Assembly: GCF_002096845.1 (NCBI RefSeq)
Contig: NZ_NCVK01000045.1
Coordinates: 61,973 to 125,972 of the forward strand
Source: Streptococcus mitis
GTDB taxonomy: Bacteria; Bacillota; Bacilli; Lactobacillales; Streptococcaceae
Reading direction: 5' to 3'
Length of the DNA stretch: 64,000 nt
Shown here: positions 6,931 to 15,761 of the stretch, in pieces
How positions within the stretch are numbered: position 1 is the stretch's first letter
How the letters are laid out: each line of letters begins with the position of its first letter
Position numbers and translations under genes: made by a program
Notes under the pieces: model-generated
What the model saw: only the letters and a program-made list of their open reading frames with translations
Database searches by the model: none
What the model was told of the DNA's origin: nothing

Positions 6931-9921
6931 TTATCTCCCAACCCTCAATGGCTCAATGACTTCCTCCACCAGTTGGGTATAGGCTTCCTTGATTTGTTTT
7001 TTATAGAGGAGAGGATTGAGGGCATCCGCCACCTCTAGCTTATAGTCCTGATAGCGCTGGCTCTTGGTCAGCTGGCTTTCTCCTAGTTGTTTTTTAGCTC
7101 CCTTACGGTAGTGCTCGACATAGTATCGGAGTTCATCCTCGCCGACATACCAGCGCTTGCTAAAGACTTGGATATGTTGTTGGATGACCGCCTCGATCAT
7201 CTGATCCAAGATATTTGCGATAGACTGACCACGATAGCTTTCTGGATGTTCTTGTACCTCTCTCCACAGTTCAGTGATGATCTGGGCAAGATTGGGATTG
7301 GTCTTCTCAAGACTCTGAATATAGTTATCCACGGCTTCCCTATCTTGAGTGCTTAGGTTCTTTTCTTGACTCTGGCCTTGCTCGATCAGACTTTGGATCA
7401 AGGTCAAGATATAGGCATAGTTGATTTCGTCTACTTGGATAGACTCCAGTTCATAGTGAATATCAAGTGGCTCTCCATCGTCATCATCCTCTACTCGGCT
7501 TTTTAATTCTGCAAGGACATTTCGATAAAGACCCAGATACCTTTCCAACTTTTCTCCATCAAGTCCTGTCTGACTGTAAACTTCTTCCTCATCATACTCT
7601 TTATACACTCGGATAGAGGCTAGGTATTTATCAAAGGCTTGATAGGTTTTAGCTAGTTTCCTCAACTCAGGCGTAGAGACTTGCTCGAAATCTAGACCAT
7701 TCACATAGTCATCAGTAGCAAGATTTTTGAAATCACTGCAACTCCGTAAAAAGTTCCTCTTTTCCTCTTCCCAGCTTGGGGCTAGGACCTCGTTTTCACC
7801 ACCATTTGAGTAGAGCTTGAGGGCATTATCTACTGCTTCCTTAAAAGCTAGAGGCTTTTGGAAGGTGATGATATGACCGTAAGTCTTACTAGAGTCAAAG
7901 ATACGGTTGGTTCGGCTAAAAGCCTGAATCAAGTCCTGTGGTTGCATGGGTTTGCGATCAATAAAGAGAGTTGATAGACAAGGGGCATCAAAGCCTGTTA
8001 AGAGACGATTGACCACGATGACTAAGTCCAACTGCTCCTTGCGATAGAGGTATTTATCCTGCTTTCGAGCTAGACGGTTATTGACATCCGTATTAAAGCC
8101 ACGCAGATCCGCCATGGTAAAGTGGGTATCAAACTCTTGGTTGTAGTCCTCTAAGACTTGCTTCATGTGGTCTTGATTGGCTCTTGAGTCTTCTTCGTTT
8201 TCTGTGACCGAGTAGGTGATAGTCGCCTTTGGAAAGTCAGGAAGGACCTGCTTGACCCTCTCCAATACCTTGACTCTCGTCTCCCCAGCCTTGACCCGTT
8301 TGAGGAGGTCATAGTAGGCTTGGGCTTGAGGGATTGACTTGACGGTCAGGATAGCATTATAGGTCTTACCAACTCCCTTTTGGAAGCCTAGCTGTTGACG
8401 GGATTTATTGATAATGGCATCCAAGACTTCCAGCATATGCTCTTCATCTTCGTAGACAGTATCTGGTATGTCATTTTCGGATTTATCCGTGATGAGGGTA
8501 TTGCGATAATCCACCTTAAAGCCTAAAACTGCTCCGTCATGGATAGCTTCCTTGACTGTATACTCATGGAGACGGTCACCGTACTGTTGCTGGGTGGTTT
8601 GAGCTAGATCGCCGACTTGCTGGCGTTTATTTTCCTTAAAAATAGGTGTGCCTGTAAAACCATACCAGAGAGACTGTGGGAAAAAGGCCTTAATGTCTTT
8701 TTGTGTTTGAGGTGTTACGGCACGGTGGCATTCATCCACGACAAAGGCCACTCGAAGACCCTTGATTTTGTCCGCATCTCGTTGGTAAAGACCTTGTTCA
8801 AACTTACGTATCATGGTGATGATTTTCTGGATGGTCGTTACCACCACACGCTTATCGTTACTTCCTAGTCGCTTGATCAAATCATGTGTATTATCCGTCT
8901 CATCAATATCAATGACATCATTGGTCGCATAAGAGAGAAAGGACGAAGTAGTCTGTTGGTCCAAGTCCCTTCGGTCAACGACAAAAATCGTCTTTTGGAT
9001 GGAAGGAATCTGGAGGAGATTCCGAGCTACCTTATAAGAAGTCAGGGTCTTACCTGAACCTGTCGTGTGCCAGACATATCCTGATGCTTGCTGGCGAGAA
9101 GCTTCCTGAACAGCCTCAATAGCATGAATCTGGTAGGGACGCAAGAGAATGAGAGCTTTCTTGCTATCATCAAGGACAGAATACTGCATGACCATCTGAT
9201 GGGCACGAGGGATAGAAAGGACTTCGTGAGCAAAGCTGGTCAAGCTCGTTACGGGTTGATTATCCTTATCCACCCACTTGGTTAGAAATTGCTTGTTGAG
9301 TTTATTCTCTCTGGCTGCAGCGATATAGCGCGTGTCTACCTTATTGGTCACAACAAACATCTGTAAGCTAGAGTAAATACCACGGAACTTGCCTTCCCTA
9401 TCATACTTCTTGATTTGATGAAAGGCATCTAAAAAAGCAACCCGGGGACTTTTAAGCTCGATCTGAATCATTGGAAGGCCATTGATCAAGAGGGTCACAT
9501 CTAGCCTGCGGTCTTGATCCTGAGGATTTATCTTATCTCTCTCGACTTGGTTGACAACCTCATAACTAGACTTACCAGCTGCGATATTGTCTCGCCAAAT
9601 GACAGATAAACGGATAGTCCCCAAACTAGCATCTTCTCTCTGAACCTCAACCTTGGCAATGCCATTTTCGCCGACCAACCACTTGGCCGCATCATAGTAG
9701 CTAACAAAGTTCAGTTGATTCTTTATCTGGCGTTTTTCCTGTTCTGTCAGGGGATGATCTGCCAATAGAGCCACATTGTTCTGGGCTAGCTTTTCAAAGA
9801 AGTTTTCCCATAATTGCTCTTCTGTTTTAAGGTCATCTCTGTAAGTCCATTGACTTTCCCCAGTTACCAGTTGGTTGATCAGTTGTTTTTCTATCTCCAG
9901 TTCTGGTTTTACCTGTATCAT
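6931..9921 (-). CDS. hsdR: Type I restriction endonuclease motor subunit HsdR
   Basis: HsdR cuts unmethylated DNA after ATP-driven translocation. The 996-residue protein has a PD-(D/E)xK nuclease region with IQIELKS near residue 154, Walker A TTGSGKT near 288, DECHR (DEAD box) near 395, the helicase motif GFTGTPIF, and the C-terminal motif VI segment [10 protein letters not shown] long helical C-terminus follows, as in EcoR124-type HsdR. The start ATG has AAAGGAGAG in front and begins the operon, with an extended -10 about 33 nt upstream. Its codon and base composition match the chromosome, unlike the AT-rich HNH-SIR2-HerA block that follows. Confidence 0.95.
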   Translation of the reverse strand: MIQVKPELEIEKQLINQLVTGESQWTYRDDLKTEEQLWENFFEKLAQNNVALLADHPLTEQEKRQIKNQLNFVSYYDAAKWLVGENGIAKVEVQREDASLGTIRLSVIWRDNIAAGKSSYEVVNQVERDKINPQDQDRRLDVTLLINGLPMIQIELKSPRVAFLDAFHQIKKYDREGKFRGIYSSLQMFVVTNKVDTRYIAAARENKLNKQFLTKWVDKDNQPVTSLTSFAHEVLSIPRAHQMVMQYSVLDDSKKALILLRPYQIHAIEAVQEASRQQASGYVWHTTGSGKTLTSYKVARNLLQIPSIQKTIFVVDRRDLDQQTTSSFLSYATNDVIDIDETDNTHDLIKRLGSNDKRVVVTTIQKIITMIRKFEQGLYQRDADKIKGLRVAFVVDECHRAVTPQTQKDIKAFFPQSLWYGFTGTPIFKENKRQQVGDLAQTTQQQYGDRLHEYTVKEAIHDGAVLGFKVDYRNTLITDKSENDIPDTVYEDEEHMLEVLDAIINKSRQQLGFQKGVGKTYNAILTVKSIPQAQAYYDLLKRVKAGETRVKVLERVKQVLPDFPKATITYSVTENEEDSRANQDHMKQVLEDYNQEFDTHFTMADLRGFNTDVNNRLARKQDKYLYRKEQLDLVIVVNRLLTGFDAPCLSTLFIDRKPMQPQDLIQAFSRTNRIFDSSKTYGHIITFQKPLAFKEAVDNALKLYSNGGENEVLAPSWEEEKRNFLRSCSDFKNLATDDYVNGLDFEQVSTPELRKLAKTYQAFDKYLASIRVYKEYDEEEVYSQTGLDGEKLERYLGLYRNVLAELKSRVEDDDDGEPLDIHYELESIQVDEINYAYILTLIQSLIEQGQSQEKNLSTQDREAVDNYIQSLEKTNPNLAQIITELWREVQEHPESYRGQSIANILDQMIEAVIQQHIQVFSKRWYVGEDELRYYVEHYRKGAKKQLGESQLTKSQRYQDYKLEVADALNPLLYKKQIKEAYTQLVEEVIEPLRVGR

Positions 9922-9953
9922 ACTCTCTCCTTTGCTACTTGCCTGCTCCCTTT

Positions 9954-9962
9954 ATTATAGCA
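9954..9962 (-). promoter_or_regulatory. Extended -10 promoter for the hsd/defence operon
   Basis: Reading the minus strand, TGCTATAAT gives a consensus -10 (TATAAT, 9954-9959) with the TGn extension common in streptococci. No good -35 lies 16-18 nt upstream (ATGGAT at best). It sits about 33 nt before the hsdR start. It is the only clear promoter I see for the seven-gene block, so hsdR, the cargo genes, hsdS and hsdM may share one transcript. Confidence 0.6.
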
Positions 9963-10029
9963 TGTTTAGCCTCAAAATCCATCACTCTTCCCATTGCAAA
10001 AGCAATCTTCCCCTTTCTCCTCCAAAATA

Positions 10030-10038
10030 TGGTATAGT
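10030..10038 (+). promoter_or_regulatory. Extended -10 promoter for the TVP38-like gene
   Basis: TGGTATAGT is an extended -10 29 nt before the start codon. A second TATACT lies at 10044-10049, so the exact start of transcription is uncertain. It diverges from the hsdR promoter about 70 nt away. Confidence 0.5.
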
Positions 10039-10066
10039 AGAGTTATACTATCTATGAGGAGTTTAC

Positions 10067-10684
10067 ATGTCACAGGATACACAAATGAAAGCTGTTTCTC
10101 CCCTTCTGCAGCAAGTTATCAATATCTCATCGATTGTCGGTGGGGTTGGGAGTTTGATTTTCTGTATTTGGGCTTATCAGGCTGGGATTTTACAGTCTAA
10201 GGAAACCCTCTCTGCCTTTATCCAGCAGGCAGGCATCTGGGGGCCACCTCTCTTTATCTTTTTACAGATTTTACAGACTGTCGTCCCTATCATTCCAGGA
10301 GCCTTGACCTCGGTGGCTGGCGTCTTTATCTACGGGCACATCATCGGGACTATCTACAACTATATCGGCATCGTGATTGGCTGTGCTATTATCTTTTATC
10401 TAGTGCGCCTCTATGGGGCTGCCTTTGTTCAGTCTGTCGTCAGCAAGCGCACCTATGACAAGTATATCGGTTGGTTGGATAAGGGCAATCGTTTTGACCG
10501 TTTCTTTATCTTTATGATGATTTGGCCCATTAGTCCAGCTGACTTTCTCTGTATGCTGGCTGCCCTGACCAAGATGAGTTTCAAGCGCTATATGACCATC
10601 ATCATTCTGACCAAGCCCTTTACCCTCGTGGTTTATACCTACGGTCTGACCTATATTATCGACTTCTTCTGGCAAATGTTTTGA
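10067..10684 (+). CDS. TVP38/TMEM64 (DedA-like) integral membrane protein
   Basis: The 205-residue protein has about five hydrophobic segments and the family-typical core: GPPLFIFLQILQTVVPIIPG (reentrant-loop region with conserved prolines), then AGVFIYGHIIGTIYNYIGIVIG and the charged SKRTYDKYIGWLDKG, ending WPISPADFLCMLAALTKM. Such proteins are DedA-superfamily lipid scramblases or flippases of the cytoplasmic membrane; the substrate in this case is unknown. GAGGAG lies 7 nt before the ATG. It is monocistronic, diverging from hsdR and ending in a strong hairpin. Confidence 0.85.
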   Translation: MSQDTQMKAVSPLLQQVINISSIVGGVGSLIFCIWAYQAGILQSKETLSAFIQQAGIWGPPLFIFLQILQTVVPIIPGALTSVAGVFIYGHIIGTIYNYIGIVIGCAIIFYLVRLYGAAFVQSVVSKRTYDKYIGWLDKGNRFDRFFIFMMIWPISPADFLCMLAALTKMSFKRYMTIIILTKPFTLVVYTYGLTYIIDFFWQMF

Positions 10685-10691
10685 CATGTAA

Positions 10692-10722
10692 AAAATCCGT
10701 TTGGTTTCCCAAGCGGATTTTT
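10692..10722. terminator. Rho-independent terminator after the TVP38-like gene
   Basis: AAAATCCGTTTGG pairs with CCAAGCGGATTTT across a TTTC loop (one G-U pair) and is followed by TTTTT. It begins 8 nt after the stop codon. The same 30 bases recur exactly at 10969-10998. Confidence 0.88.
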
Positions 10723-10732
10723 AGAACGTAGA

Positions 10733-10760
10733 TTGACTATAGCTTGATACTAAATATACT
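10733..10760 (+). promoter_or_regulatory. Promoter of the intergenic structured RNA
   Basis: TTGACT (10733-10738), a 16-nt spacer and TATACT (10755-10760) make a near-consensus sigma-A promoter located immediately after the TVP38-like terminator. No open reading frame with a ribosome binding site follows, so the transcript is probably non-coding and would start near 10767. Confidence 0.6.
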
Positions 10761-10766
10761 TTGGTA

Positions 10767-10999
10767 TGAAAATCATACCTATTTTTCGATAGTGAGGCGA
10801 GGACTTACCTAGCCTTTCCGCCGTGATAGAAACACCTGAAATCTAATGGTTTCAGGTGTTCGGAAACTTTGAGACATTAGGCTCAAAGTTTAGGTATGGA
10901 ATTTCGAAGAAAGTCGCTACCGTCCGTAATCACTTAAGGAAAAGCTCAAAAATATTGTTTTCAACTACAAAATCCGTTTGGTTTCCCAAGCGGATTTTG
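10767..10999 (+). ncRNA. Candidate structured small RNA with two hairpins and complementary loops
   Basis: About 230 nt between a promoter and a terminator fold by eye into a nested structure. GTGA and GGAC (10792-10804) can pair with GTCC and TCAC (10922-10933). TACCTA (10806-10811) can pair with TAGGTA (10891-10896). Inside are a perfect 11-bp hairpin, AACACCTGAAA/TTTCAGGTGTT (10831-10860), extended outside by TTTCCG/CGGAAA, and a perfect 10-bp hairpin, AAACTTTGAG/CTCAAAGTTT (10864-10891). The loop of the first holds CTAATG and that of the second CATTAG, which are exact complements and could kiss. A separate GGTATG/CATACC hairpin at the 5' end competes with pairing further down. I cannot assign it to a named RNA family; a known lactic-acid-bacterial RNA motif is possible. 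Confidence 0.6.
10969..10998. terminator. Bidirectional terminator between the small RNA and scrK
   Basis: AAAATCCGTTTGG and CCAAGCGGATTTT form a 13-bp stem with a TTTC loop, 5 nt beyond the scrK stop codon. It can end the small RNA on the plus strand and scrK on the minus strand. It is an exact 30-base copy of the hairpin at 10692-10721. Confidence 0.85.
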
Positions 11000-11003
11000 T
11001 GCT

Positions 11004-11891
11004 TTATTTTGAAACTTCTTTTGCAAGGACAAAGTTTCCAAGAGTAGCAGAACCATTTCCTGCGACTGCTGGTGTCACGATGTATTCACGCACATCAGGT
11101 ACTGGTAGGTAACCATTGAGAAGAGATGTAAATTTCTCACGGACACGTTCCAGCATGTGTTGTTGAGCCATGACTCCTCCACCAAAGACAATCACGTCTG
11201 GGCGGAAAGTCACTGTCGCATTAACCGCAGCTTGAGCTATATAGTAGGCTTGAACATCCCAAACAGGATTGTTAAGTTCAATGTTTTCCCCACGAACACC
11301 TGTACGAGCTTCCAAACTTGGACCAGCTGCATAGCCTTCCAAACATCCCTTATGGAAAGGACAAACACCCTTAAACTCTTTTTCAATATCCATTGGGTGT
11401 CTAGCCACATAGTAGTGACCCATTTCAGGATGACCCACACCGCCGATAAACTCACCACGTTGGATAACACCTGCACCGATACCTGTACCGATTGTGTAGT
11501 AAACCAAGTTTTCGATACGACCACCAGCATTATTACGGGCAACCACTTCACCATAGGCAGAGCTGTTTACGTCTGTAGTGAAGTACATTGGCACGTTGAG
11601 GGCACGACGAAGGGCACCAAGCAAGTCCACATTTGCCCAGTTTGGTTTTGGAGTCGTCGTGATAAAGCCATAAGTTTTTGAGTTTTTATCAATATCAATC
11701 GGACCAAATGAACCAACTGCAAGACCAGCAAGATTATCGAATTTTGAGAAGAACTCAATGGTTTTATCGATTGTTTCGATTGGAGTTGTTGTTGGAAATT
11801 GTGTTTTTTCTACAACGTTAAAGTTTTCATCACCGACAGCACAGACAAACTTTGTACCGCCCGCTTCCAAGCTTCCATATAATTTTGTCAT
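11004..11891 (-). CDS. scrK: Fructokinase, ROK family
   Basis: ScrK phosphorylates the fructose released from sucrose-6-phosphate, giving fructose-6-phosphate for glycolysis. The 295-residue protein begins with the ROK phosphate-binding motif GSLEAGGTKF, has the substrate region IGTGIGAGVI near residue 135, and the ROK zinc-type motif GHPEMGHYYVARHP...VCPFHKGCLEG near 155-190, with conserved His and Cys residues. GGGVMAQ near 240 is the second ATP-site motif. It follows scrA on the same strand but has its own extended -10 promoter and is preceded by a scrA terminator, so it may be transcribed both ways. The start ATG has AAGAGG in front. Confidence 0.93.
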   Translation of the reverse strand: MTKLYGSLEAGGTKFVCAVGDENFNVVEKTQFPTTTPIETIDKTIEFFSKFDNLAGLAVGSFGPIDIDKNSKTYGFITTTPKPNWANVDLLGALRRALNVPMYFTTDVNSSAYGEVVARNNAGGRIENLVYYTIGTGIGAGVIQRGEFIGGVGHPEMGHYYVARHPMDIEKEFKGVCPFHKGCLEGYAAGPSLEARTGVRGENIELNNPVWDVQAYYIAQAAVNATVTFRPDVIVFGGGVMAQQHMLERVREKFTSLLNGYLPVPDVREYIVTPAVAGNGSATLGNFVLAKEVSK

Positions 11892-11918
11892 GATAAACCT
11901 CTTGTTTTTATTTTCTTT

Positions 11919-11966
11919 ATTATAGCATATTTCGAAAATCTAAATTTATCTATTTTTTAGATTTTC
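11919..11966 (-). promoter_or_regulatory. scrK promoter with inverted repeat over the -35 region
   Basis: On the minus strand TGCTATAAT gives an extended -10 (TATAAT at 11919-11924). The place for a -35 is covered by the inverted repeat GAAAATCTAAA (11934-11944) and TTTAGATTTTC (11956-11966). The repeat may be an operator, or it may simply be an AT-rich palindrome; it does not look like the LacI-type sites near scrA/scrB. Confidence 0.5.
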
Positions 11967-11992
11967 CTCTGTAAATCTTACCATTCAAGCAA

Positions 11993-12022
11993 AAACGAAC
12001 AAACATGTCATTTGTTCGTTTT
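11993..12022 (-). terminator. Terminator after scrA
   Basis: AAAACGAACAAA and TTTGTTCGTTTT form a 12-bp stem with a 6-nt loop, 19 nt past the scrA stop. On the minus strand it is followed by a short run of T. It partly separates scrK expression from scrA. Confidence 0.85.
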
Positions 12023-12040
12023 CACATTAGAGAGGATTGA

Positions 12041-13927
12041 TTAGATTTTCACTTCGATCACAGCATCTCCCTTAGCAACTGAACCTGTTGCGACTGGAGC
12101 TACTGAAGCGTAGTCAGCTGTGTTTGTAACGATAACCATTGTTGTATCATCAAGACCAGCTGCGGCGATTTTGTTTGAGTCAAATGTTCCAAGAACATCG
12201 CCAGCTTTAACCTTATCACCTTGGGCAACTTTTGCTTCAAAACCTTCACCATTCATAGATACAGTGTCAATACCAACGTGGATCAAAACTTCAGCACCAT
12301 CAGTTGTTTTCAAACCAAAAGCGTGTCCTGTTGGAAATGCAATTGAAACTTCAGCATCAGCAGGTGCATAGACCACACCTTGACTTGGTTTCACAGCGAT
12401 ACCTTGTCCCATAGCACCACTTGAAAAAACAGGGTCATTAACATCAGCAAGAGCTACAACATCACCAACGATAGGAGTTACAAGTGTTTCATTTTGAAGA
12501 GCTGCTGGAATGTTACCAGTTGTTTCTTCTTGGACCAAACGTTCTGTCTCTACTTCAGTAGCAACTTCTTTTTCATCCTCATAACCAAACATGTAAGTAA
12601 GAGCAAAACCAAGTGCAAATGATACAGCTACCATAAGAAGGTATAGTGGAAGTTGTCCATTACCTGCATAAAGCATTGTACCAGGGATGATAGTGATACC
12701 ACTACCAGTACCAGCAAGTCCAAGGATTGAAGCCAATCCACCACCGATTGCACCAGCAATCAATGAAAGGAAGAATGGTTTACGGAAACGCAAGTTCACC
12801 CCGAAGATAGCAGGCTCTGTAATACCGAGGAAGGCAGAAAGAGCAGCTGGGAAAGCAAGTGTTTTCAGTTTTGGATTTTTAGTTTTAACACCAACCGCAA
12901 CAGTCGCAGCACCTTGGGCTGTCATAGCAGCTGTGATGATAGCGTTGAATGGGTTAGCATGGTCAGCAGCAAGCAATTGAACTTCAAGCAAGTTAAAGAT
13001 GTGGTGCACACCTGACACAACGATCAATTGGTGAACCCCACCAATCAAGAAACCACCAAGACCAAATGGCAAGCCAAGAATTGCTTTTGTACCAATAAGG
13101 ATGTAGTTTTCAACAACGTGGAAGACTGGTCCGATAACAAAGAGCCCAAGGATAGACATGACCAAAAGTGTCACGAATGGTGTTACCAAAAGGTCAATGA
13201 CATCTGGAACAACCTTGCGGACAGCTTTTTCAAATTTAGCTCCGACAACCCCGATGATGAAGGCTGGAAGAACGGAACCTTGCAAACCAACAACAGGGAT
13301 GAAACCAAAGAAGTTCATAGCTGTTACTTCACCACCTGAAGCGACTGCCCAAGCGTTTGGAAGTGAGCCAGAAACAAGCATCATACCAAGAACGATACCA
13401 ACGGCAGGATTTCCACCAAATACACGGAAGGTTGACCACACAACCAAACCTGGCAAGATGATAAAGGCTGTATCTGTCAAGATTTGAGTGTAAGTTGCAA
13501 AGTCACCTGGAAGTGGCATTTCAAGAGCGTTGAAAAGACCACGCACACCCATAAAGAGACCTGTCGCTACGATAACTGGGATGATTGGAACAAAAACGTC
13601 ACCGAAAGTACGGATAGCACGTTGGAACCAGTTCCCTTGTTTCGCAGCTTCTGCTTTCATGTCATCTTTAGATGATGTTGGCAAACCAAGCGCAACAACT
13701 TCATCGTACATTTTGTTTACTGTACCAGTACCAAAGATGATTTGGTATTGACCTGAGTTAAAGAAAGCACCTTGAACTTTTTCCAAGTTCTCAATCACTT
13801 CTTTATTGATTTTTCCTTCATCTTTGACCATGACACGAAGACGAGTCGCACAGTGAGCTACACTGTTGACATTTTCATGTCCGCCCAAGGCATCGATGAC
13901 TTTTTTTGCAATTTCCTGATTGTTCAT
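12041..13927 (-). CDS. scrA: Sucrose-specific PTS transporter EIIBCA
   Basis: ScrA imports sucrose and phosphorylates it to sucrose-6-phosphate. The 628-residue protein has an EIIB domain first (phosphocysteine in AHCATRLRV, near residue 25), an EIIC domain of about ten membrane segments (about 100-455; GGVHQLIVVSGVHHIFN and the GITEPAIFGVNL substrate motif), and an EIIA domain of the glucose type (about 485-628) with the phosphohistidine motif VLIHVGIDTV. I chose the ATG at 13927, with AAGGAG 10 nt before it; a TTG two codons earlier is possible. It is divergent from scrB, and a cre-like site lies just upstream. Confidence 0.94.
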   Translation of the reverse strand: MNNQEIAKKVIDALGGHENVNSVAHCATRLRVMVKDEGKINKEVIENLEKVQGAFFNSGQYQIIFGTGTVNKMYDEVVALGLPTSSKDDMKAEAAKQGNWFQRAIRTFGDVFVPIIPVIVATGLFMGVRGLFNALEMPLPGDFATYTQILTDTAFIILPGLVVWSTFRVFGGNPAVGIVLGMMLVSGSLPNAWAVASGGEVTAMNFFGFIPVVGLQGSVLPAFIIGVVGAKFEKAVRKVVPDVIDLLVTPFVTLLVMSILGLFVIGPVFHVVENYILIGTKAILGLPFGLGGFLIGGVHQLIVVSGVHHIFNLLEVQLLAADHANPFNAIITAAMTAQGAATVAVGVKTKNPKLKTLAFPAALSAFLGITEPAIFGVNLRFRKPFFLSLIAGAIGGGLASILGLAGTGSGITIIPGTMLYAGNGQLPLYLLMVAVSFALGFALTYMFGYEDEKEVATEVETERLVQEETTGNIPAALQNETLVTPIVGDVVALADVNDPVFSSGAMGQGIAVKPSQGVVYAPADAEVSIAFPTGHAFGLKTTDGAEVLIHVGIDTVSMNGEGFEAKVAQGDKVKAGDVLGTFDSNKIAAAGLDDTTMVIVTNTADYASVAPVATGSVAKGDAVIEVKI

Positions 13928-13964
13928 TTGCAAAAATCTCCTTATATAAAATTTTGTTATTGTT

Positions 13965-13978
13965 TGAAAGCGATTTTA
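13965..13978. promoter_or_regulatory. cre/LacI-family operator upstream of scrA
   Basis: TGAAAGCGATTTTA fits the CcpA cre pattern TGnnAnCGnnnnCA except for one base, and also resembles ScrR-type operators centred on CG. It lies about 38 nt upstream of the scrA start, where bound repressor would block the promoter. A second CG-centred candidate, GTCAAGCGTTTTGC, lies at 14019-14032. The sites suggest sucrose induction through ScrR plus catabolite repression. Confidence 0.5.
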
Positions 13979-14200
13979 TTCGCCCTACGACTATTATTTT
14001 ATCATGTTTTAGAAATATGTCAAGCGTTTTGCAGAAAAAATATTCTATCCACTTAGTTGGCTCGTTTTAGATTGATTGATTTTGACTGTTTTATCAGGTA
14101 TTCCTTAAAAAAATAAGTTTAAAATCTTGAGTAAAAGGCTTTTGTTTCATTATCTTTCATATTTACGTGAAAATGTGATTGATTTCCTGCATTTATTTTA

Positions 14201-14216
14201 TGATAAACGTTTGACA
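14201..14216. promoter_or_regulatory. ScrR-type operator overlapping the scrB -35 box
   Basis: TGATAAACGTTTGACA is an imperfect palindrome centred on CG, as expected for a LacI-family repressor. It contains TTGACA (14211-14216), a perfect -35; CATAAA about 18 nt on is the likely -10. Repressor binding would therefore directly block RNA polymerase at scrB. Confidence 0.55.
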
Positions 14217-14257
14217 GTTTTTTCTCTTTTTTAACATAAAAGGCTTGCTTTTTTTTC

Positions 14258-14270
14258 CGAAAACGGTTAC
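14258..14270. promoter_or_regulatory. Second LacI-type operator downstream of the scrB promoter
   Basis: CGAAAACGGTTAC is a CG-centred half-palindrome lying after the -10 and 37 nt before the scrB start. It resembles known sucrose-repressor boxes. Paired with the site at 14201-14216 it could allow looping or a roadblock. The remainder of 13928-14306 is AT-rich control sequence with no gene that I can support. Confidence 0.45.
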
Positions 14271-14306
14271 TATTAAAAGTGATAAGATTTTTGGAGGAAT
14301 GAAAGA

Positions 14307-15761
14307 ATGGAATGGACAACTGAGCGTCGTTACAGACTTTATCAAGATTGGACGCAAGAAGAAATTCAAAATATTAAGGAAAATATGGCACAATCTCCAT
14401 GGCATACTCATTACCATGTTGAGCCAAAAACAGGACTCCTAAACGACCCAAATGGCTTTTCTTACTTTGACGGAAAGTGGATTGTTTTTTATCAGAACTT
14501 TCCTTTTGGTGCAGCCCACGGTTTGAAATCTTGGGTGCAATTGGAAAGTGAGGATTTGGTTCACTTTACAGAAACTGGAGTTAAAGTTTTGCCTGATACT
14601 CCATTAGATAGCCACGGTGCCTACTCTGGTTCTGCCATGCAGTTTGGCGATAACTTGTTCCTATTCTATACAGGAAATGTCCGCGATGAAAACTGGATTC
14701 GTCACCCATACCAAATCGGGGCTTTGATGGACAAGGATGGCAAGATTACGAAGATTGACAAGATCTTGATTGACCAGCCAGCAGATTCTACAGACCACTT
14801 CCGCGATCCGCAAATTTTTAATTTTAAAGGTCAATATTATGCCATAGTCGGTGGACAGGACTTGGAGAAAAAAGGCTTCGTCCGTCTCTACAAGGCTGTT
14901 GACAACGACTACACAAACTGGCAAGCAGTTGGCGACCTTGACTTTGCTAACGACCGCACTGCCTACATGATGGAATGTCCAAATCTGGTCTTTGTAGGGG
15001 AACAACCTGTCCTTCTCTACTGCCCACAAGGATTGGATAAGAAAGTTCTAGACTACGATAATATCTATCCAAATATGTATAAGATTGGGGCTTCCTTTGA
15101 CCCTGAAAATGCCAAAATGGTAGATGTGTCTCAACTTCAAAACATGGATTATGGTTTCGAAGCCTATGCAACTCAAGCCTTCAACGCTCCTGATGGACGT
15201 GCTCTAGCTGTTAGCTGGCTTGGATTGCCTGATGTTTCATATCCATCTGACCGTTTTGACCACCAAGGAACCTTCTCTTTGGTCAAGGAACTCACTATCA
15301 AAGACGGCAAACTCTACCAATACCCCGTCGCAGCTATCAAGGATCTCCGTACTTCTGAAGAAGCCTTCTCAAACCGTGCCCAAACTAAGAACACTTACGA
15401 ACTTGAACTTAACTTGGAATCCAATAGCCAGAGCGAGATTGTCTTACTTGCTGATAAAGAAGGCAAGGGACTTTCCATCAACTTTGACCTTGTAAATGGT
15501 CAAGTGACAGTGGATCGTAGCCAGGCTGGTGAACAGTACGCTCAAGAATTTGGGACAACTCGTTCTTGCCCTATCGATAATCAGGCTACTACTGCTACAA
15601 TTTTCATTGATAACTCTGTCTTTGAAATTTTCATCAATAAAGGAGAAAAAGTATTTTCTGGTCGTGTCTTCCCACATGCGGACCAAAATGGTATCCTCAT
15701 CAAATCTGGAAACCCAACTGGAACTTACTATGAATTAGATTATGGTCGCAAAACTAACTGA
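14307..15761 (+). CDS. scrB: Sucrose-6-phosphate hydrolase (GH32)
   Basis: ScrB hydrolyses sucrose-6-phosphate to glucose-6-phosphate and fructose in the cytoplasm. The 484-residue protein has the GH32 nucleophile motif LLNDPNG near residue 46, the transition-state motif FRDPQ near 168 and the acid/base motif MECPN near 221, followed by a C-terminal beta-sandwich domain. Length is normal for the family. There is a GGAGG Shine-Dalgarno about 9 nt before the ATG. It is first in a two-gene unit with scrR, whose start lies inside its 3' end. Confidence 0.95.
   Translation: MEWTTERRYRLYQDWTQEEIQNIKENMAQSPWHTHYHVEPKTGLLNDPNGFSYFDGKWIVFYQNFPFGAAHGLKSWVQLESEDLVHFTETGVKVLPDTPLDSHGAYSGSAMQFGDNLFLFYTGNVRDENWIRHPYQIGALMDKDGKITKIDKILIDQPADSTDHFRDPQIFNFKGQYYAIVGGQDLEKKGFVRLYKAVDNDYTNWQAVGDLDFANDRTAYMMECPNLVFVGEQPVLLYCPQGLDKKVLDYDNIYPNMYKIGASFDPENAKMVDVSQLQNMDYGFEAYATQAFNAPDGRALAVSWLGLPDVSYPSDRFDHQGTFSLVKELTIKDGKLYQYPVAAIKDLRTSEEAFSNRAQTKNTYELELNLESNSQSEIVLLADKEGKGLSINFDLVNGQVTVDRSQAGEQYAQEFGTTRSCPIDNQATTATIFIDNSVFEIFINKGEKVFSGRVFPHADQNGILIKSGNPTGTYYELDYGRKTN

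Noticed and set aside
213..9921. Insertion sequence or integrase borders around the defence genes
   Set aside because: I found no transposase, integrase, terminal inverted repeats or tRNA gene; exchange through flanking hsd homology is more likely.
10685..11003. A T-box, purine or other named riboswitch
   Set aside because: I see no T-box sequence or ligand-core motif, and no gene lies downstream on the same strand, so a stand-alone RNA fits better.
13928..14306. A protein gene in the scrA/scrB spacer
   Set aside because: Short open frames exist but have no Shine-Dalgarno and overlap the promoter and operators; the stretch is AT-rich control DNA.
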